This document shows, one piece after another, positions 20,978 through 30,748 of a stretch of DNA of 47,709 nt (the first letter of the stretch is position 1; each line of letters opens with the position of its first letter). Position numbers and translations under genes: made by a program. This DNA comes from an uncultured Prochlorococcus sp. GTDB lineage: Bacteria > Cyanobacteriota > Cyanobacteriia > PCC-6307 > Cyanobiaceae. The DNA lies in contig CACGMX010000002.1 in the NCBI GenBank assembly GCA_902574405.1, positions 1 to 47,709 on the forward strand. The letters are read 5' to 3'. The notes under the pieces were generated by a model that saw only the letters and a program-made list of their open reading frames with translations, made no database searches and was not told the origin of the DNA.

Positions 20978-21835
20978 TTAATTCAGATACTTGAGAATTA
21001 TAAAAATGTAATACAAAACAGATGGAGTAAAGATGTAGCTGTCAATTCTATCTAGAATTCCTCCATGCCCCGGCAAAAAAGTTCCGGAATCTTTTATTTT
21101 TGCATCTCTCTTCATCATAGATTCAATTAAATCTCCAACTAATGCCATAAGAGAAATTGAAATACCATATAAGATTCCAATAAATAATGGATTTTCCCAA
21201 TTCATTAAAAATGCGAAAAATATTGCTAATAAAATTGAACAGGATATTCCTCCAATTAAACCTTCTACTGTTTTGCTAGGAGATATTGGAGAAAGAGATG
21301 TTTTGCCAAATGATTTCCCAATAAAATAAGAACCAATATCACTAGCTACAATTAAAAAGCAAGAAGTTAGAGTTAAATTCAGACCTGTAGTATTTGATAA
21401 GTTATCAAACGAAATGAAAGCCTGATTTGAACTTATGATCACTGAATCTATTCCTCTTAACTTAATCCAGTAACTAGGTAAAAATCCTAAATAGAATAAT
21501 CCAAAAATAGACGCTGCAATATCTGAAATTGTTCCAGGTTTTGGTTGTAAAAGTAACCAAGTGCAAATTCCAACTGAACAAATTGGCAAAATTGACTTTG
21601 ATATTTCTCCTTCGAGTAAACCAATTGTCTCAAGGTAGGTAGAAATTATAATAATGAAAGATGAAAATAATGTGGTTTTTGTAGCTGGTTTTATTCCTTT
21701 AAACTCTGCCATTCTAAAGAATTCCAATAATGCTAAATATGTAAGAAATGCTGTTGCTAATGTAAAAAACCATCCTCCCAACAAAACAACAATTAAACCA
21801 AAAATTCCTATTAATAATCCGCTTCTTAATCTCAT
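20978..21835 (-). CDS. cdsA: Phosphatidate cytidylyltransferase
   Basis: Multi-TM, SDIGSYFIGKSFGKTSLSPISPSKTVEGLIGG, GDLIESMMKRDAKIKDSGTFLPGHGGILDRIDS. Confidence 0.96.
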   Translation of the reverse strand: MRLRSGLLIGIFGLIVVLLGGWFFTLATAFLTYLALLEFFRMAEFKGIKPATKTTLFSSFIIIISTYLETIGLLEGEISKSILPICSVGICTWLLLQPKPGTISDIAASIFGLFYLGFLPSYWIKLRGIDSVIISSNQAFISFDNLSNTTGLNLTLTSCFLIVASDIGSYFIGKSFGKTSLSPISPSKTVEGLIGGISCSILLAIFFAFLMNWENPLFIGILYGISISLMALVGDLIESMMKRDAKIKDSGTFLPGHGGILDRIDSYIFTPSVLYYIFIILKYLN

Positions 21836-21850
21836 ATGAAATTTTTATGT

Positions 21851-23242
21851 TTACATGACCCTTATATTAAAATTTACCAGATCTTTGTTGCATAAACTTT
21901 GATTCTTGATCCAATTAAACCTATCTATATCAATTTTTTCTCCAGGCACCAATAAGGGTACACCTGGAGGATAAGGGCAAATAATATCTCCAGATATTTT
22001 ATTTAATGATTGAGAGAAAGGAATGCTCCTAGTCTCACTTCTCCAAGCAATTCCAATTTCAATTTCGGGTGCTTGAACTAATTTAAATGGCGATTTGAAC
22101 ACTTCTAATTTTTTTGATTTTTTGGAATTTAAAAGTAATTTTTTCCATAACTTTTCAAACAAATTAAGAAAATCTTTTTGAGTTCCAAATCCTAAGCAAA
22201 AAGTGAGAGTCATCATCTCTGGTAATTCAGCAATAAAGCCATTTCTATAAAAAAAATTATCAGCAGTAAAACCATCAATTCCAGCCATAGAGGTATTTAC
22301 TACAATTTTTAAGGGGTCTTGAGTTTCTATGAGCGGAATATTTTTTTGAATTAATTTTTTGTAAATACTTTTTGCCTCTAAAATTCTTTTTTGATATTTT
22401 GATAAACTTTTTTTATTAAGCCAGTCTCTTATAGACTCCTCACAAGAAGAAAGTAATAGGGAACTTGGACTAGTAGTCTGCAACAAATTAATACTTTTGA
22501 TTAAATTAACTTCATTTATTAGATTCCCTTTGTACCAAAGTACCGCCGTTTGAGTTAATCCATTGAGTGACTTATGCAAGGAATTAACGACTAAATCAGC
22601 GTTTGATGTTAGGGCCGATTTTGGTAAATTAAGGTTTTCACAAAAAAGGAAATATGAACCATGGGCTTCATCAACTAAAACAGGTAAATTTTTTTGATGA
22701 CAACAATCTATTAAAGGCTCTAAATCTCCGGCATAGCCATGATAAGAGGGACTTACAAGAATTACCCCTGCAATTTTATTCTCATCAAAATTTAATTTTT
22801 TAAATATATTTTCCAACCAAATTTTTGTAATTGGTTTGTGGTGACCAGTTTCCATTGAATATTCTAGGTCAAAAAATATTGGATTTATATTCTGCATCGC
22901 ACAGATTTTTATAACACTTATATGAACATTTCTAGGCATCAGGATATTTTCGCCTGGATTTGCCATCGCTATTACTGCTGATTGTATTAATCCAGAAGCT
23001 CCATTAACACCAAAAAAACATCCTTTCGCCCCAAATTTGTCAGAGAATGTTTTTTGAGATTTAGCAATTAATCCGCTTTGGGAGAGTGGTGACCCTATTT
23101 CTGGCAGTTCGGGCAAGTCCCAAAACCCGGGCGGATTATTTAATAACTTCACTAATTTCTTTGGTAAAGCCGCCCCTCTGTTATGAGCCGGAAAGAATAA
23201 AGACTTTAAAAACTTTTTAGTTAGAAAAGATGAAATTCTCAT
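21851..23242 (-). CDS. Orn/Lys/Arg decarboxylase-family PLP enzyme, short form
   Basis: VNGASGLIQSAV, VLVDEAHGSYF, VVNSLHKSLNGLTQTAVL (PLP lysine region), ICPYPPGVPLLVPGE. Confidence 0.85.
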   Translation of the reverse strand: MRISSFLTKKFLKSLFFPAHNRGAALPKKLVKLLNNPPGFWDLPELPEIGSPLSQSGLIAKSQKTFSDKFGAKGCFFGVNGASGLIQSAVIAMANPGENILMPRNVHISVIKICAMQNINPIFFDLEYSMETGHHKPITKIWLENIFKKLNFDENKIAGVILVSPSYHGYAGDLEPLIDCCHQKNLPVLVDEAHGSYFLFCENLNLPKSALTSNADLVVNSLHKSLNGLTQTAVLWYKGNLINEVNLIKSINLLQTTSPSSLLLSSCEESIRDWLNKKSLSKYQKRILEAKSIYKKLIQKNIPLIETQDPLKIVVNTSMAGIDGFTADNFFYRNGFIAELPEMMTLTFCLGFGTQKDFLNLFEKLWKKLLLNSKKSKKLEVFKSPFKLVQAPEIEIGIAWRSETRSIPFSQSLNKISGDIICPYPPGVPLLVPGEKIDIDRFNWIKNQSLCNKDLVNFNIRVM

Positions 23243-23306
23243 AAAGTATTATTGACATATATAGAATGGGACAGATGGTAATCTTTTTTGATATTTTTTA
23301 ACTTTA

Positions 23307-24962
23307 ATGAAAAGATCTTATTCGAAATATTCAGCAAAAGATAATTTACTTTGGTTGATTTTGAGGCCATGGATTTTTATCCCAAGAGTTTTATATATCC
23401 TTTTAACCTTTATTTTTCTTTTTTTAAGAATACTATTTCAAGGTAACAGTAAAAATAAAAATGTACAAAAAAATCTCTCTAAATATCTTTTTGATGTAAT
23501 AAAAGATTTAGGACCTTGTTTTATCAAATTGGGCCAAGCACTTTCAACTAGGCCAGATCTTATTAGACAAGATTGGCTTACAGAACTTACAAACTTACAA
23601 GATAATCTCCCAGCATTTGATCACAAAATTGCTCTGAAAATTATTGAAGAGGAACTTGGATCGCCAGCTAATGAATTATTTGAAGAGTTTCCAGATAGTC
23701 CTATTGCTTCAGCAAGCTTAGGTCAAGTTTATAAAGCAAAATTAAATAACTCTTATTTAGCAGTGAAAGTACAGCGACCAAATCTATACTTTCTCATAAG
23801 GAGGGATGTTGTAATCTTAAGGTTTTTAGGAACTTTTTTATCCCCACTCTTACCGTTAAATATAGGTGTCGGAATTGGAGAAATAATAGATGAATTCGGC
23901 AAGGCACTTTTTGACGAAATTGACTATCAAAAAGAGGCTGAAAATGCTTTGAAGTTTGCAAATTTATTCAAAGAAAACCCAAATATTTTTATTCCTAAAT
24001 TAGAAAAACAATTTTCATCTAAAAGGATTATCACAACCTCTTGGATTGATGGAGTTAAGTTAAGAGATCGAACTTTATTAGAGGAAAATAACCTAATACC
24101 TGCTTCTTTTATAAAAACTTGTGTCATAAGTGGACTTCAGCAATTATTTGAATTTGGATATTTTCATGCAGACCCACATCCTGGAAATATGTTTGCTCTG
24201 AAAGGCGGAAATTCAGATAGTGGGAATTTAGCTTATGTTGATTTCGGAATGATGGATACTATTACGAATTCAGATAGACTTACTCTTATTAAGGCAATTG
24301 TTCACATAATAAATGAAGAATATTATCTTCTGGCAGAAGATTTCCAGAAATTAGGTTTTTTAACCAAAGAACAGGATCTTCAAAAACTTGTTGAACCATT
24401 AAAAAAAGTCCTTGGAGGATCTCTAAGCGCTGAAGTTGGTAATTTTAATCTTAAAAATGTTACTGATAAATTCTCAAAACTAATGTATTCCTATCCTTTT
24501 AGAGTTCCCAGTAGGTTTGCTTTAATAATAAGAGCCGTTGTTAGTCAAGAAGGTTTAGCACTAAGGCTAGACCCTGAATTTAAAATTTTAAAAATTGCTT
24601 ATCCATATATTGCTAAAAAACTACTTACCGATAATTCTGAAGAGATTTTAGAAATCCTTCTAGATGTCGTTTTTGATAAAAAAGGTCAAATTCAAATAGA
24701 AAAAGTTGAAAGTTTGTTAAATATTTTATTTAAAGATTCAGAGAATATTAATTCAGACCTCATACCAGTTGCTAACGCAGGATTGAAATTATTTGTCAGT
24801 AAAAAAGGATCCGAAGTTAGGAAGAATCTTCTTTTAAGTCTTATAAAAGAAGAAAAATTAGAATTTACTGATGCGAAAAAACTCTTAGCTTTAATTAGAG
24901 ATACTTTTAGTCCTCTGAATATTGCAAAAAGTGCAGTGCAAAATATTATTTCTACAGTTTAG
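23307..24962 (+). CDS. ABC1/UbiB/AarF family atypical kinase
   Basis: GPCFIKLGQALSTRPDLI, ASASLGQVYKAKL, AVKVQRPN, FHADPHPGNMF, YVDFGMM. Confidence 0.93.
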   Translation: MKRSYSKYSAKDNLLWLILRPWIFIPRVLYILLTFIFLFLRILFQGNSKNKNVQKNLSKYLFDVIKDLGPCFIKLGQALSTRPDLIRQDWLTELTNLQDNLPAFDHKIALKIIEEELGSPANELFEEFPDSPIASASLGQVYKAKLNNSYLAVKVQRPNLYFLIRRDVVILRFLGTFLSPLLPLNIGVGIGEIIDEFGKALFDEIDYQKEAENALKFANLFKENPNIFIPKLEKQFSSKRIITTSWIDGVKLRDRTLLEENNLIPASFIKTCVISGLQQLFEFGYFHADPHPGNMFALKGGNSDSGNLAYVDFGMMDTITNSDRLTLIKAIVHIINEEYYLLAEDFQKLGFLTKEQDLQKLVEPLKKVLGGSLSAEVGNFNLKNVTDKFSKLMYSYPFRVPSRFALIIRAVVSQEGLALRLDPEFKILKIAYPYIAKKLLTDNSEEILEILLDVVFDKKGQIQIEKVESLLNILFKDSENINSDLIPVANAGLKLFVSKKGSEVRKNLLLSLIKEEKLEFTDAKKLLALIRDTFSPLNIAKSAVQNIISTV

Positions 24963-25069
24963 TTTTATTTTTATATCTAATAAACTTTCTTATGATTTTA
25001 ATTCGATTAGAATTAGATGTAATATTTATAAATGAGAAGTTAAAGGATTATTTAGCTTGGGAAGATTAA

Positions 25070-25564
25070 ATGAATATTTTTAAAAAACGCTTTTTATTTA
25101 ACAATAAATCTGAAATAAATAAAGACTTTAGTCCTGGATTGGTTGACCAATATATAGAAATTGCAAAGTTAGTTAAAGAAGCAAGAATTCAACAAAACCT
25201 AACAATTAAAGAATTGTCAAAAATTTCAAAAATTCCTGAACGAATAATAAACTCTATTGAAATTAATAATAAAAATATTAGGCCAGAGTATCCTTTTATA
25301 AGATCTATATTAATTAAACTAGAGGAATGCTTGGGATTAAAAAAAAATACATTATTAAAGTTAGCAGTTAAAGAAAAAATAATTTTAAAGAAAGAGGGAA
25401 AGGATTTCCTTCTCAGGAAATTCGATCTACACAATACATGGCAAGGAAGTCTTTTGTATTTTTTTATATTAGTTCTAACTATATTTATATTAAAGAGATA
25501 TTTTATTTTAAATGTAAATGTTATAGAGATTCAAAATATTGAAAATCAAATGGTTGATAAATAA
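25070..25564 (+). CDS. Short RodZ-like protein: N-terminal HTH plus one C-terminal transmembrane helix
   Basis: LVKEARIQQNLTIKELSKISKIPERIINSIEINN (HTH), then SLLYFFILVLTIFILKRYF (TM), only about 20 aa beyond it. Confidence 0.65.
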   Translation: MNIFKKRFLFNNKSEINKDFSPGLVDQYIEIAKLVKEARIQQNLTIKELSKISKIPERIINSIEINNKNIRPEYPFIRSILIKLEECLGLKKNTLLKLAVKEKIILKKEGKDFLLRKFDLHNTWQGSLLYFFILVLTIFILKRYFILNVNVIEIQNIENQMVDK

Positions 25565-25577
25565 TTTTTGATAAATT

Positions 25578-27098
25578 CTACTTTAGTGTTCTCCCAAAAT
25601 TAATTCCTAGCTCACTAAACTTTCTTAAATTATCTTCTATATCTTCTAACGGACGATTTAACTTCCATTTCCAGTTATTTTTTGTGGTGCCAGGCTTGTT
25701 TAATCTACTTGAATCATCTAGTGATAATAGATCTTGTAATGGAGCGATAAAGAGATTAGCATTTGTTTCCATGCCAATTTTTATTAAATCCCAAGAAGGA
25801 TTTTCTGTAAATTTATACTCATGTTTTAATCTTTTTTTTGATTCACAATCTAAATATTTCCACCATGAAACAGAAGTAGAGTTGTCGTGAGTACCTGTAT
25901 AAACAATCCAATTTTTTCCCTCAATATTCCTAGGTAAATAAGGATTATCTTCATTACCATCAAAAGCGAATTGTAATATTTTCATGCCAGGTAATTCGAA
26001 ATATTTTCTTAATTTCTCTACATCTGGGGTTATTACTCCAAGATCCTCCGCAATAATTGGTAAATAGTTACCCCCTAGATCCTTTTTTACTTTGTTTAAT
26101 AGTATTCTCCCGGGAGAATTAATCCATTTCCCAATAATTGCCGATTTAGAACTCCCATTAACTCTATAGTAACCAGCTAAACCTCTGAAATGATCGAATC
26201 TCAATATGTCAACAAGTTCAAATTGTCTTTGAAATCTTTTTCTCCACCAATCGAAATTAGTCCTCTTATGTTTTGACCAAAAGTAAGTTGGGGTACCCCA
26301 TAATTGTCCTGTTGATGAAAAATAATCAGGTGGAACACCACTTTGAAAGATTAAATCTCCATTTTTAAAAATTGAAAATAAAGATTTATTACTCCATACG
26401 TCGGCGCTGTCTCTAGAGACATAAAAAGGTAAATCTCCTATTAGCTTGATATTTCTTGATTTTGCAAAGTTTTTAAGGACGATCCATTGCTCATCAAGAT
26501 GCCACTGTATTAATTTTTTAATAAGTATTTCTTCACTTTTTGTTTTAATCCACGATTTTAAGAACTTTTTATTTTTTATTTTAAATTCTTGAGGCCATTC
26601 CCACCAAGGCAACATATTAAATTCCTCTCTGATAACAACAAATGTTGCATAATCTTCAACCCAAGAATTCCTACTGACCCATTCATTAAAATCAATTTTT
26701 CTCTCTTCAGATTGTGAACTCCAACCTTCCAAAAGGAGAAGACCTAATTTTTTAGTTAATTCATCAGCAAAATCAAAATCAAAATTATCTTTATTTTGAT
26801 TTGTTGGAACAAGATTTTCTGTATTTGAAATGAAGATAAAACCTTTTTCGATTAAATCATCCACATCCAAAAACCATGGGTTTAGTGCAAAACTAGATGG
26901 GGAACTATATGGAGAACCTGTAGAGTCAGTAGGTGTAAGAGGTAAAAATTGCCAGTACTCAATCCCATGCTTATGAAGTTTTTTTATCCACTCTTTAGCA
27001 CCTCTGCCAAAAGTTCCACATACTCTTCCTCCAGGAATACATGTTGGATGCATAAGTATGCCTAATGATTTCCTTGCAATAATTGACTCTATGGGCAT
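25578..27098 (-). CDS. malQ: 4-alpha-glucanotransferase (amylomaltase, GH77)
   Basis: GILMHPTCIPGG, YWQFLPLTPTDSTGSPYSSPSSFALNP, LIGDLPFYVSRDSADVW, RFDHFRGL, IAEDLG, YTGTHDNST. Confidence 0.96.
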   Translation of the reverse strand: MPIESIIARKSLGILMHPTCIPGGRVCGTFGRGAKEWIKKLHKHGIEYWQFLPLTPTDSTGSPYSSPSSFALNPWFLDVDDLIEKGFIFISNTENLVPTNQNKDNFDFDFADELTKKLGLLLLEGWSSQSEERKIDFNEWVSRNSWVEDYATFVVIREEFNMLPWWEWPQEFKIKNKKFLKSWIKTKSEEILIKKLIQWHLDEQWIVLKNFAKSRNIKLIGDLPFYVSRDSADVWSNKSLFSIFKNGDLIFQSGVPPDYFSSTGQLWGTPTYFWSKHKRTNFDWWRKRFQRQFELVDILRFDHFRGLAGYYRVNGSSKSAIIGKWINSPGRILLNKVKKDLGGNYLPIIAEDLGVITPDVEKLRKYFELPGMKILQFAFDGNEDNPYLPRNIEGKNWIVYTGTHDNSTSVSWWKYLDCESKKRLKHEYKFTENPSWDLIKIGMETNANLFIAPLQDLLSLDDSSRLNKPGTTKNNWKWKLNRPLEDIEDNLRKFSELGINFGRTLK

Positions 27099-27342
27099 GT
27101 TTTAAATATTTTGATTCTTTATACTTAAAGTGTTTTTAATGCTCTAAATTCAACCATATACAAAATTTTTTTAATTGACAAATATCATTCGTTGTTTTTA
27201 AGTCTGATTAAAATAAATTCTAACTTTACATCAATAATTTTTTTACTTAATTGATATGGCTTTTGAAAACATCTAGTCATTATCTTTTGCGAAATTCACA
27301 TAAACGACTACGATAAGAATATAGTTTTATGGTGCAAATTTC

Positions 27343-28338
27343 GTGACAAGTTTTATCACGGCAATGCAGAGTAAAGAATCAAACTTTAATCTTACTAATA
27401 GTAGATTAAGGCTAGTAAGTGGGACAACAAATCCTAAATTAGCTGAAGAAATTGCATCATACTTAGGAATTGAAAATGTACCTTTAGTATCTAAAAGATT
27501 TGCAGATGGAGAACTTTATGTTCAGATTCAGCAATCTATTAGAGGTTGTGATGTATTCCTAATACAACCTACTTGCGCTCCTGTAAACGATAGTTTAATG
27601 GAGCTCATGATTATGGTTGACGCATGCAAGAGAGCGTCTGCAAGACAAATAACGGCTGTAATTCCTTATTTTGGATATGCAAGGGCAGATAGAAAGACTT
27701 CAGGAAGAGAATCTATAACTGCAAAATTAACTGCTAATTTACTTGAGAAATCAGGAGTTGATAGGGTTCTTGCTATGGACTTACACTCGGCTCAAATACA
27801 GGGCTACTTTGATATACCATGCGACCATATTTATGGTTCACCTGTTTTAATTGATTATCTAGAATCTTTAGATTTAGAAGAAATTGTTGTAGTATCTCCT
27901 GATGTAGGCGGGGTGGCGAGAGCAAGAGCATTCGCAAAATTAATGAAGGATGCACCGTTGGCTATCATTGATAAAAGGAGATCTGCGCATAATATCGCTG
28001 AAAGTCTAACGGTTATTGGTGAAGTCAAAGGTAAAACGGCTATTCTTATAGATGACATGATAGATACGGGAGGTACAATTTGTTCCGGAGCAAATTTACT
28101 AAAAAAAGAAGGAGCTAATAGGATATTTGCATGTGCCTCACATGCTGTATTTTCTCCTCCTTCTTATGAAAGATTAAGTACTAAGAATCTTTTCGAACAA
28201 GTTATTGTGACTAACAGCATACCAGTTATACAAAAAGATAATTTTCCACAGTTAAAAGTCCTTTCCGTTGCAAATATGCTGGGGGAGGCTATTTGGAGAA
28301 TTCACGAAGAAAGCTCTGTTAGTTCTATGTTTAGATAA
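27343..28338 (+). CDS. prs: Ribose-phosphate pyrophosphokinase (GTG start; ATG 27364 is an alternative)
   Basis: VSGTTNPKLAEEIASYLG, RFADGELYVQI, YFGYARADRKTSGRE, VVSPDVGGVARARAFA, ILIDDMIDTGGTI. Confidence 0.96.
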   Translation: MTSFITAMQSKESNFNLTNSRLRLVSGTTNPKLAEEIASYLGIENVPLVSKRFADGELYVQIQQSIRGCDVFLIQPTCAPVNDSLMELMIMVDACKRASARQITAVIPYFGYARADRKTSGRESITAKLTANLLEKSGVDRVLAMDLHSAQIQGYFDIPCDHIYGSPVLIDYLESLDLEEIVVVSPDVGGVARARAFAKLMKDAPLAIIDKRRSAHNIAESLTVIGEVKGKTAILIDDMIDTGGTICSGANLLKKEGANRIFACASHAVFSPPSYERLSTKNLFEQVIVTNSIPVIQKDNFPQLKVLSVANMLGEAIWRIHEESSVSSMFR

Positions 28339-28352
28339 AAGAAATTATTTTT

Positions 28353-28787
28353 TTACAATCCTTGTAATTTTTTGAGTCTCTCAGTTTCAATCTTAAATTC
28401 TTTTTCGACCTTTTCAGGAACATTATCTGGACAAACTTTAAGAGCTGATTCAACTAATTGCAGAGATGCAATGAATTGTAATTGCTTCATTTCAACTGTT
28501 TGTTCTTTCTTCTTTTCTATTATTTTCCCACCATGTTTTTGTGAAACTACTGATGCGAAGGTTGCTGAAGCAACGCTTAATGTCTTTGGGAAATCTAAAT
28601 CAAATCCTTTTCTTGTAGCATTACATAGAAATGAAACACCCATCCCATGATATAAATCTAAATCATTTTTGTTGGCAGGCGAATTTTTAGTATTTGCATG
28701 TACATTATTAAATTTACTATTTATGTCAAACAATAAAGACGAAAAAATAAGAGATAATGCAAAAATTTTAGATATTTTAAAACCCAT
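28353..28787 (-). CDS. Conserved exported hypothetical protein
   Basis: 144 aa, N-terminal signal-like ISKIFALSLIFSSLLF, two cysteines; full ORF in a convergent position to prs. Confidence 0.6.
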   Translation of the reverse strand: MGFKISKIFALSLIFSSLLFDINSKFNNVHANTKNSPANKNDLDLYHGMGVSFLCNATRKGFDLDFPKTLSVASATFASVVSQKHGGKIIEKKKEQTVEMKQLQFIASLQLVESALKVCPDNVPEKVEKEFKIETERLKKLQGL

Positions 28788-28858
28788 ATTTGATTGATTT
28801 TTAATTCTTATTACTCAAGATAACATTTTTTATTTTTAACTAAATCTGTCAACAGAAT

Positions 28859-29398
28859 TTATTTAATAATTTTAATTTCGTGATGATTCTCCACTATTTT
28901 TAGCTTATTTTTGTTCCATGAATATATGACCCTATATCTATAATTATCAGAATCTACAAGTCTTGTATGTTCAATAATATACCAATCTTTGTAAGACGAT
29001 TCGAAAATCATTTCGTGTTCGTCGACTTGCTTAATATTTGAAATCCCTTCATCATTACTTAAATAAAAATTTTCCCTCATAAGTTGATGACCTTTTAGGA
29101 ATGCTCGCATTTCGCCTTTTTCTTTATACTGGGGGTTTTCGTCAAAGAAATTATATTTTTTTTTCGGGTGCCAAGTGAATTTATAATGCGACTCCCATTC
29201 TGATTTACTCTCAATGGCTTGTATGTTAATGTTCATTGTTAAATTATATGTTTTTTGCGGTTCATTAAGAAAATAAGTTCTATTAGATTGCCATAAACCA
29301 ATATTCCTCGAAAACCATCTTTTTAAATTGTTATTTAAACTAATTTCTGGAGGATTAGCTCCAAAATTTGGGTTTTTCTGTTGATTAATAACAACCAT
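28859..29398 (-). CDS. Possible CpcS/CpeS-like (lipocalin-fold) protein
   Basis: RWFSRNIGLWQSNRTYF resembles the G-x-W-x-S-x-R-T motif of CpcS/CpeS bilin lyases; beta-rich remainder. Family assignment from motif only. Confidence 0.5.
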   Translation of the reverse strand: MVVINQQKNPNFGANPPEISLNNNLKRWFSRNIGLWQSNRTYFLNEPQKTYNLTMNINIQAIESKSEWESHYKFTWHPKKKYNFFDENPQYKEKGEMRAFLKGHQLMRENFYLSNDEGISNIKQVDEHEMIFESSYKDWYIIEHTRLVDSDNYRYRVIYSWNKNKLKIVENHHEIKIIK

Positions 29399-29489
29399 AT
29401 ATAAATAAGTCCTATTTATTTAATAGCTTATTTGTAGAATAAAAATAAATATCTTAAGGTGTTTATAAGGATTAACAGCTTTTCAACAC

Positions 29490-30623
29490 TTGTGGGGAAA
29501 TCATTTGAATGATAAAAAAGAGCTAAAATTAATACTTGTAGCAGCTAGAAATCAACTCTCTAGTAATGATATTAAATCTCTGATAGCTTATTTAGAGTCA
29601 GATGATTGTGAATTTGAGATATCTCTTCAGATTTCTGAGCCTACAGAACAGCCAGAATTACTCGAATTACATAGATTAGTTGCTATCCCCGCTCTTATAA
29701 AGGTTTCGCCAGCTCCAAAGCAAATATTTGCTGGAAGTAATATATTTTCTCAGTTGCAAAAGTGGTTACCAAGATGGACACAGGAAGGCTTAACAAAAAA
29801 TCTAGGGATTAATTTGCAACCATCAAAAATTGATTCAATAAGAACACAAAAAGAATTTCTTCTTGAAGACGAACTTCTTGTTTTGAGACAAGAGAATGAG
29901 ACTTTAACAAAGAGAATAGAATCTCAAGAAAGATTATTAAGAATGGTCGCGCACGAATTAAGAACCCCCTTAACTGCAGCCACTTTGGCGGTCCAAAGTC
30001 AAAAACTTGGACAGATAGATATTACAAAATTGCAAGAGGTAATTAAAAGAAGATTAGAAGAGATTGAACTCTTATCTCAGGATCTTTTAGAGGTTGGGAC
30101 AACAAAATGGGAAGCTTTATTTAATCCTCAAAAAATTGAATTAGGTAATATTAGTGCTGAAGTAATACTCGAATTAGAAAAGTTCTGGAGATTAAGAAAT
30201 ATTGAAATTGATACGGACATTCCATCTGATCTCCCAAGTGTATTCGCTGATCAAAGAAGAATGAGGCAAGTATTTTTAAATTTAATTGAAAATGCTATTA
30301 AATTTTCTAAAGACTCTGAATCCATAAAAATTACAATGATCCATAAGACAAATCAATGGGTAGAAATAACAATTTGTGACAAAGGTGCAGGGATTCCTTT
30401 AAGCGAACAGAAAAGGATTTTTCTTGATAGAGTCAGGCTCCCACAGACATCTGAAGGAACTTCAGGATTTGGGATAGGACTATCTGTATGTAGAAGAATA
30501 GTACAGGTCCATGGGGGAAGAATATGGGTTGTATCTGAAATTGGCGTCGGTTCTTGCTTTCATTTCACTGTTCCTGTGTGGCAAGGACAAAATAAAGATC
30601 AACAATACTTGACGAAAGGCTAG
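29490..30623 (+). CDS. sasA: Circadian clock output histidine kinase SasA (TTG start)
   Basis: KaiB-like N-terminal domain [25 protein letters not shown]...[15 protein letters not shown]-box [18 protein letters not shown]-box [28 protein letters not shown]. Confidence 0.93.
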   Translation: MWGNHLNDKKELKLILVAARNQLSSNDIKSLIAYLESDDCEFEISLQISEPTEQPELLELHRLVAIPALIKVSPAPKQIFAGSNIFSQLQKWLPRWTQEGLTKNLGINLQPSKIDSIRTQKEFLLEDELLVLRQENETLTKRIESQERLLRMVAHELRTPLTAATLAVQSQKLGQIDITKLQEVIKRRLEEIELLSQDLLEVGTTKWEALFNPQKIELGNISAEVILELEKFWRLRNIEIDTDIPSDLPSVFADQRRMRQVFLNLIENAIKFSKDSESIKITMIHKTNQWVEITICDKGAGIPLSEQKRIFLDRVRLPQTSEGTSGFGIGLSVCRRIVQVHGGRIWVVSEIGVGSCFHFTVPVWQGQNKDQQYLTKG

Positions 30624-30664
30624 CCTTACTCTTAATTTTTAATAAGCTGTTATGCTAATTCCTT

Positions 30665-30737
30665 GGCCCCATCGTCTAGAGGCCTAGGACACCTCCCTTT
30701 CACGGAGGCGACAGGGGTTCGAATCCCCTTGGGGCTA
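30665..30737 (+). tRNA. tRNA-Glu (anticodon TTC)
   Basis: 73-nt cloverleaf: GGCCCCA acceptor / TGGGGCT, CTTTCAC anticodon loop, T-arm AGGGGTTCGAATCCCCT; CCA not encoded. Confidence 0.96.
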
Positions 30738-30748
30738 TTTTAAAAAAA

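Noticed and set aside
25000-25030. TAATTC-GATTA-GAATTA inverted repeat after the ABC1 kinase gene as a possible terminator
   Set aside because: Only a 6-bp AT-rich stem without a convincing U-tract; expected by chance in DNA of this composition.
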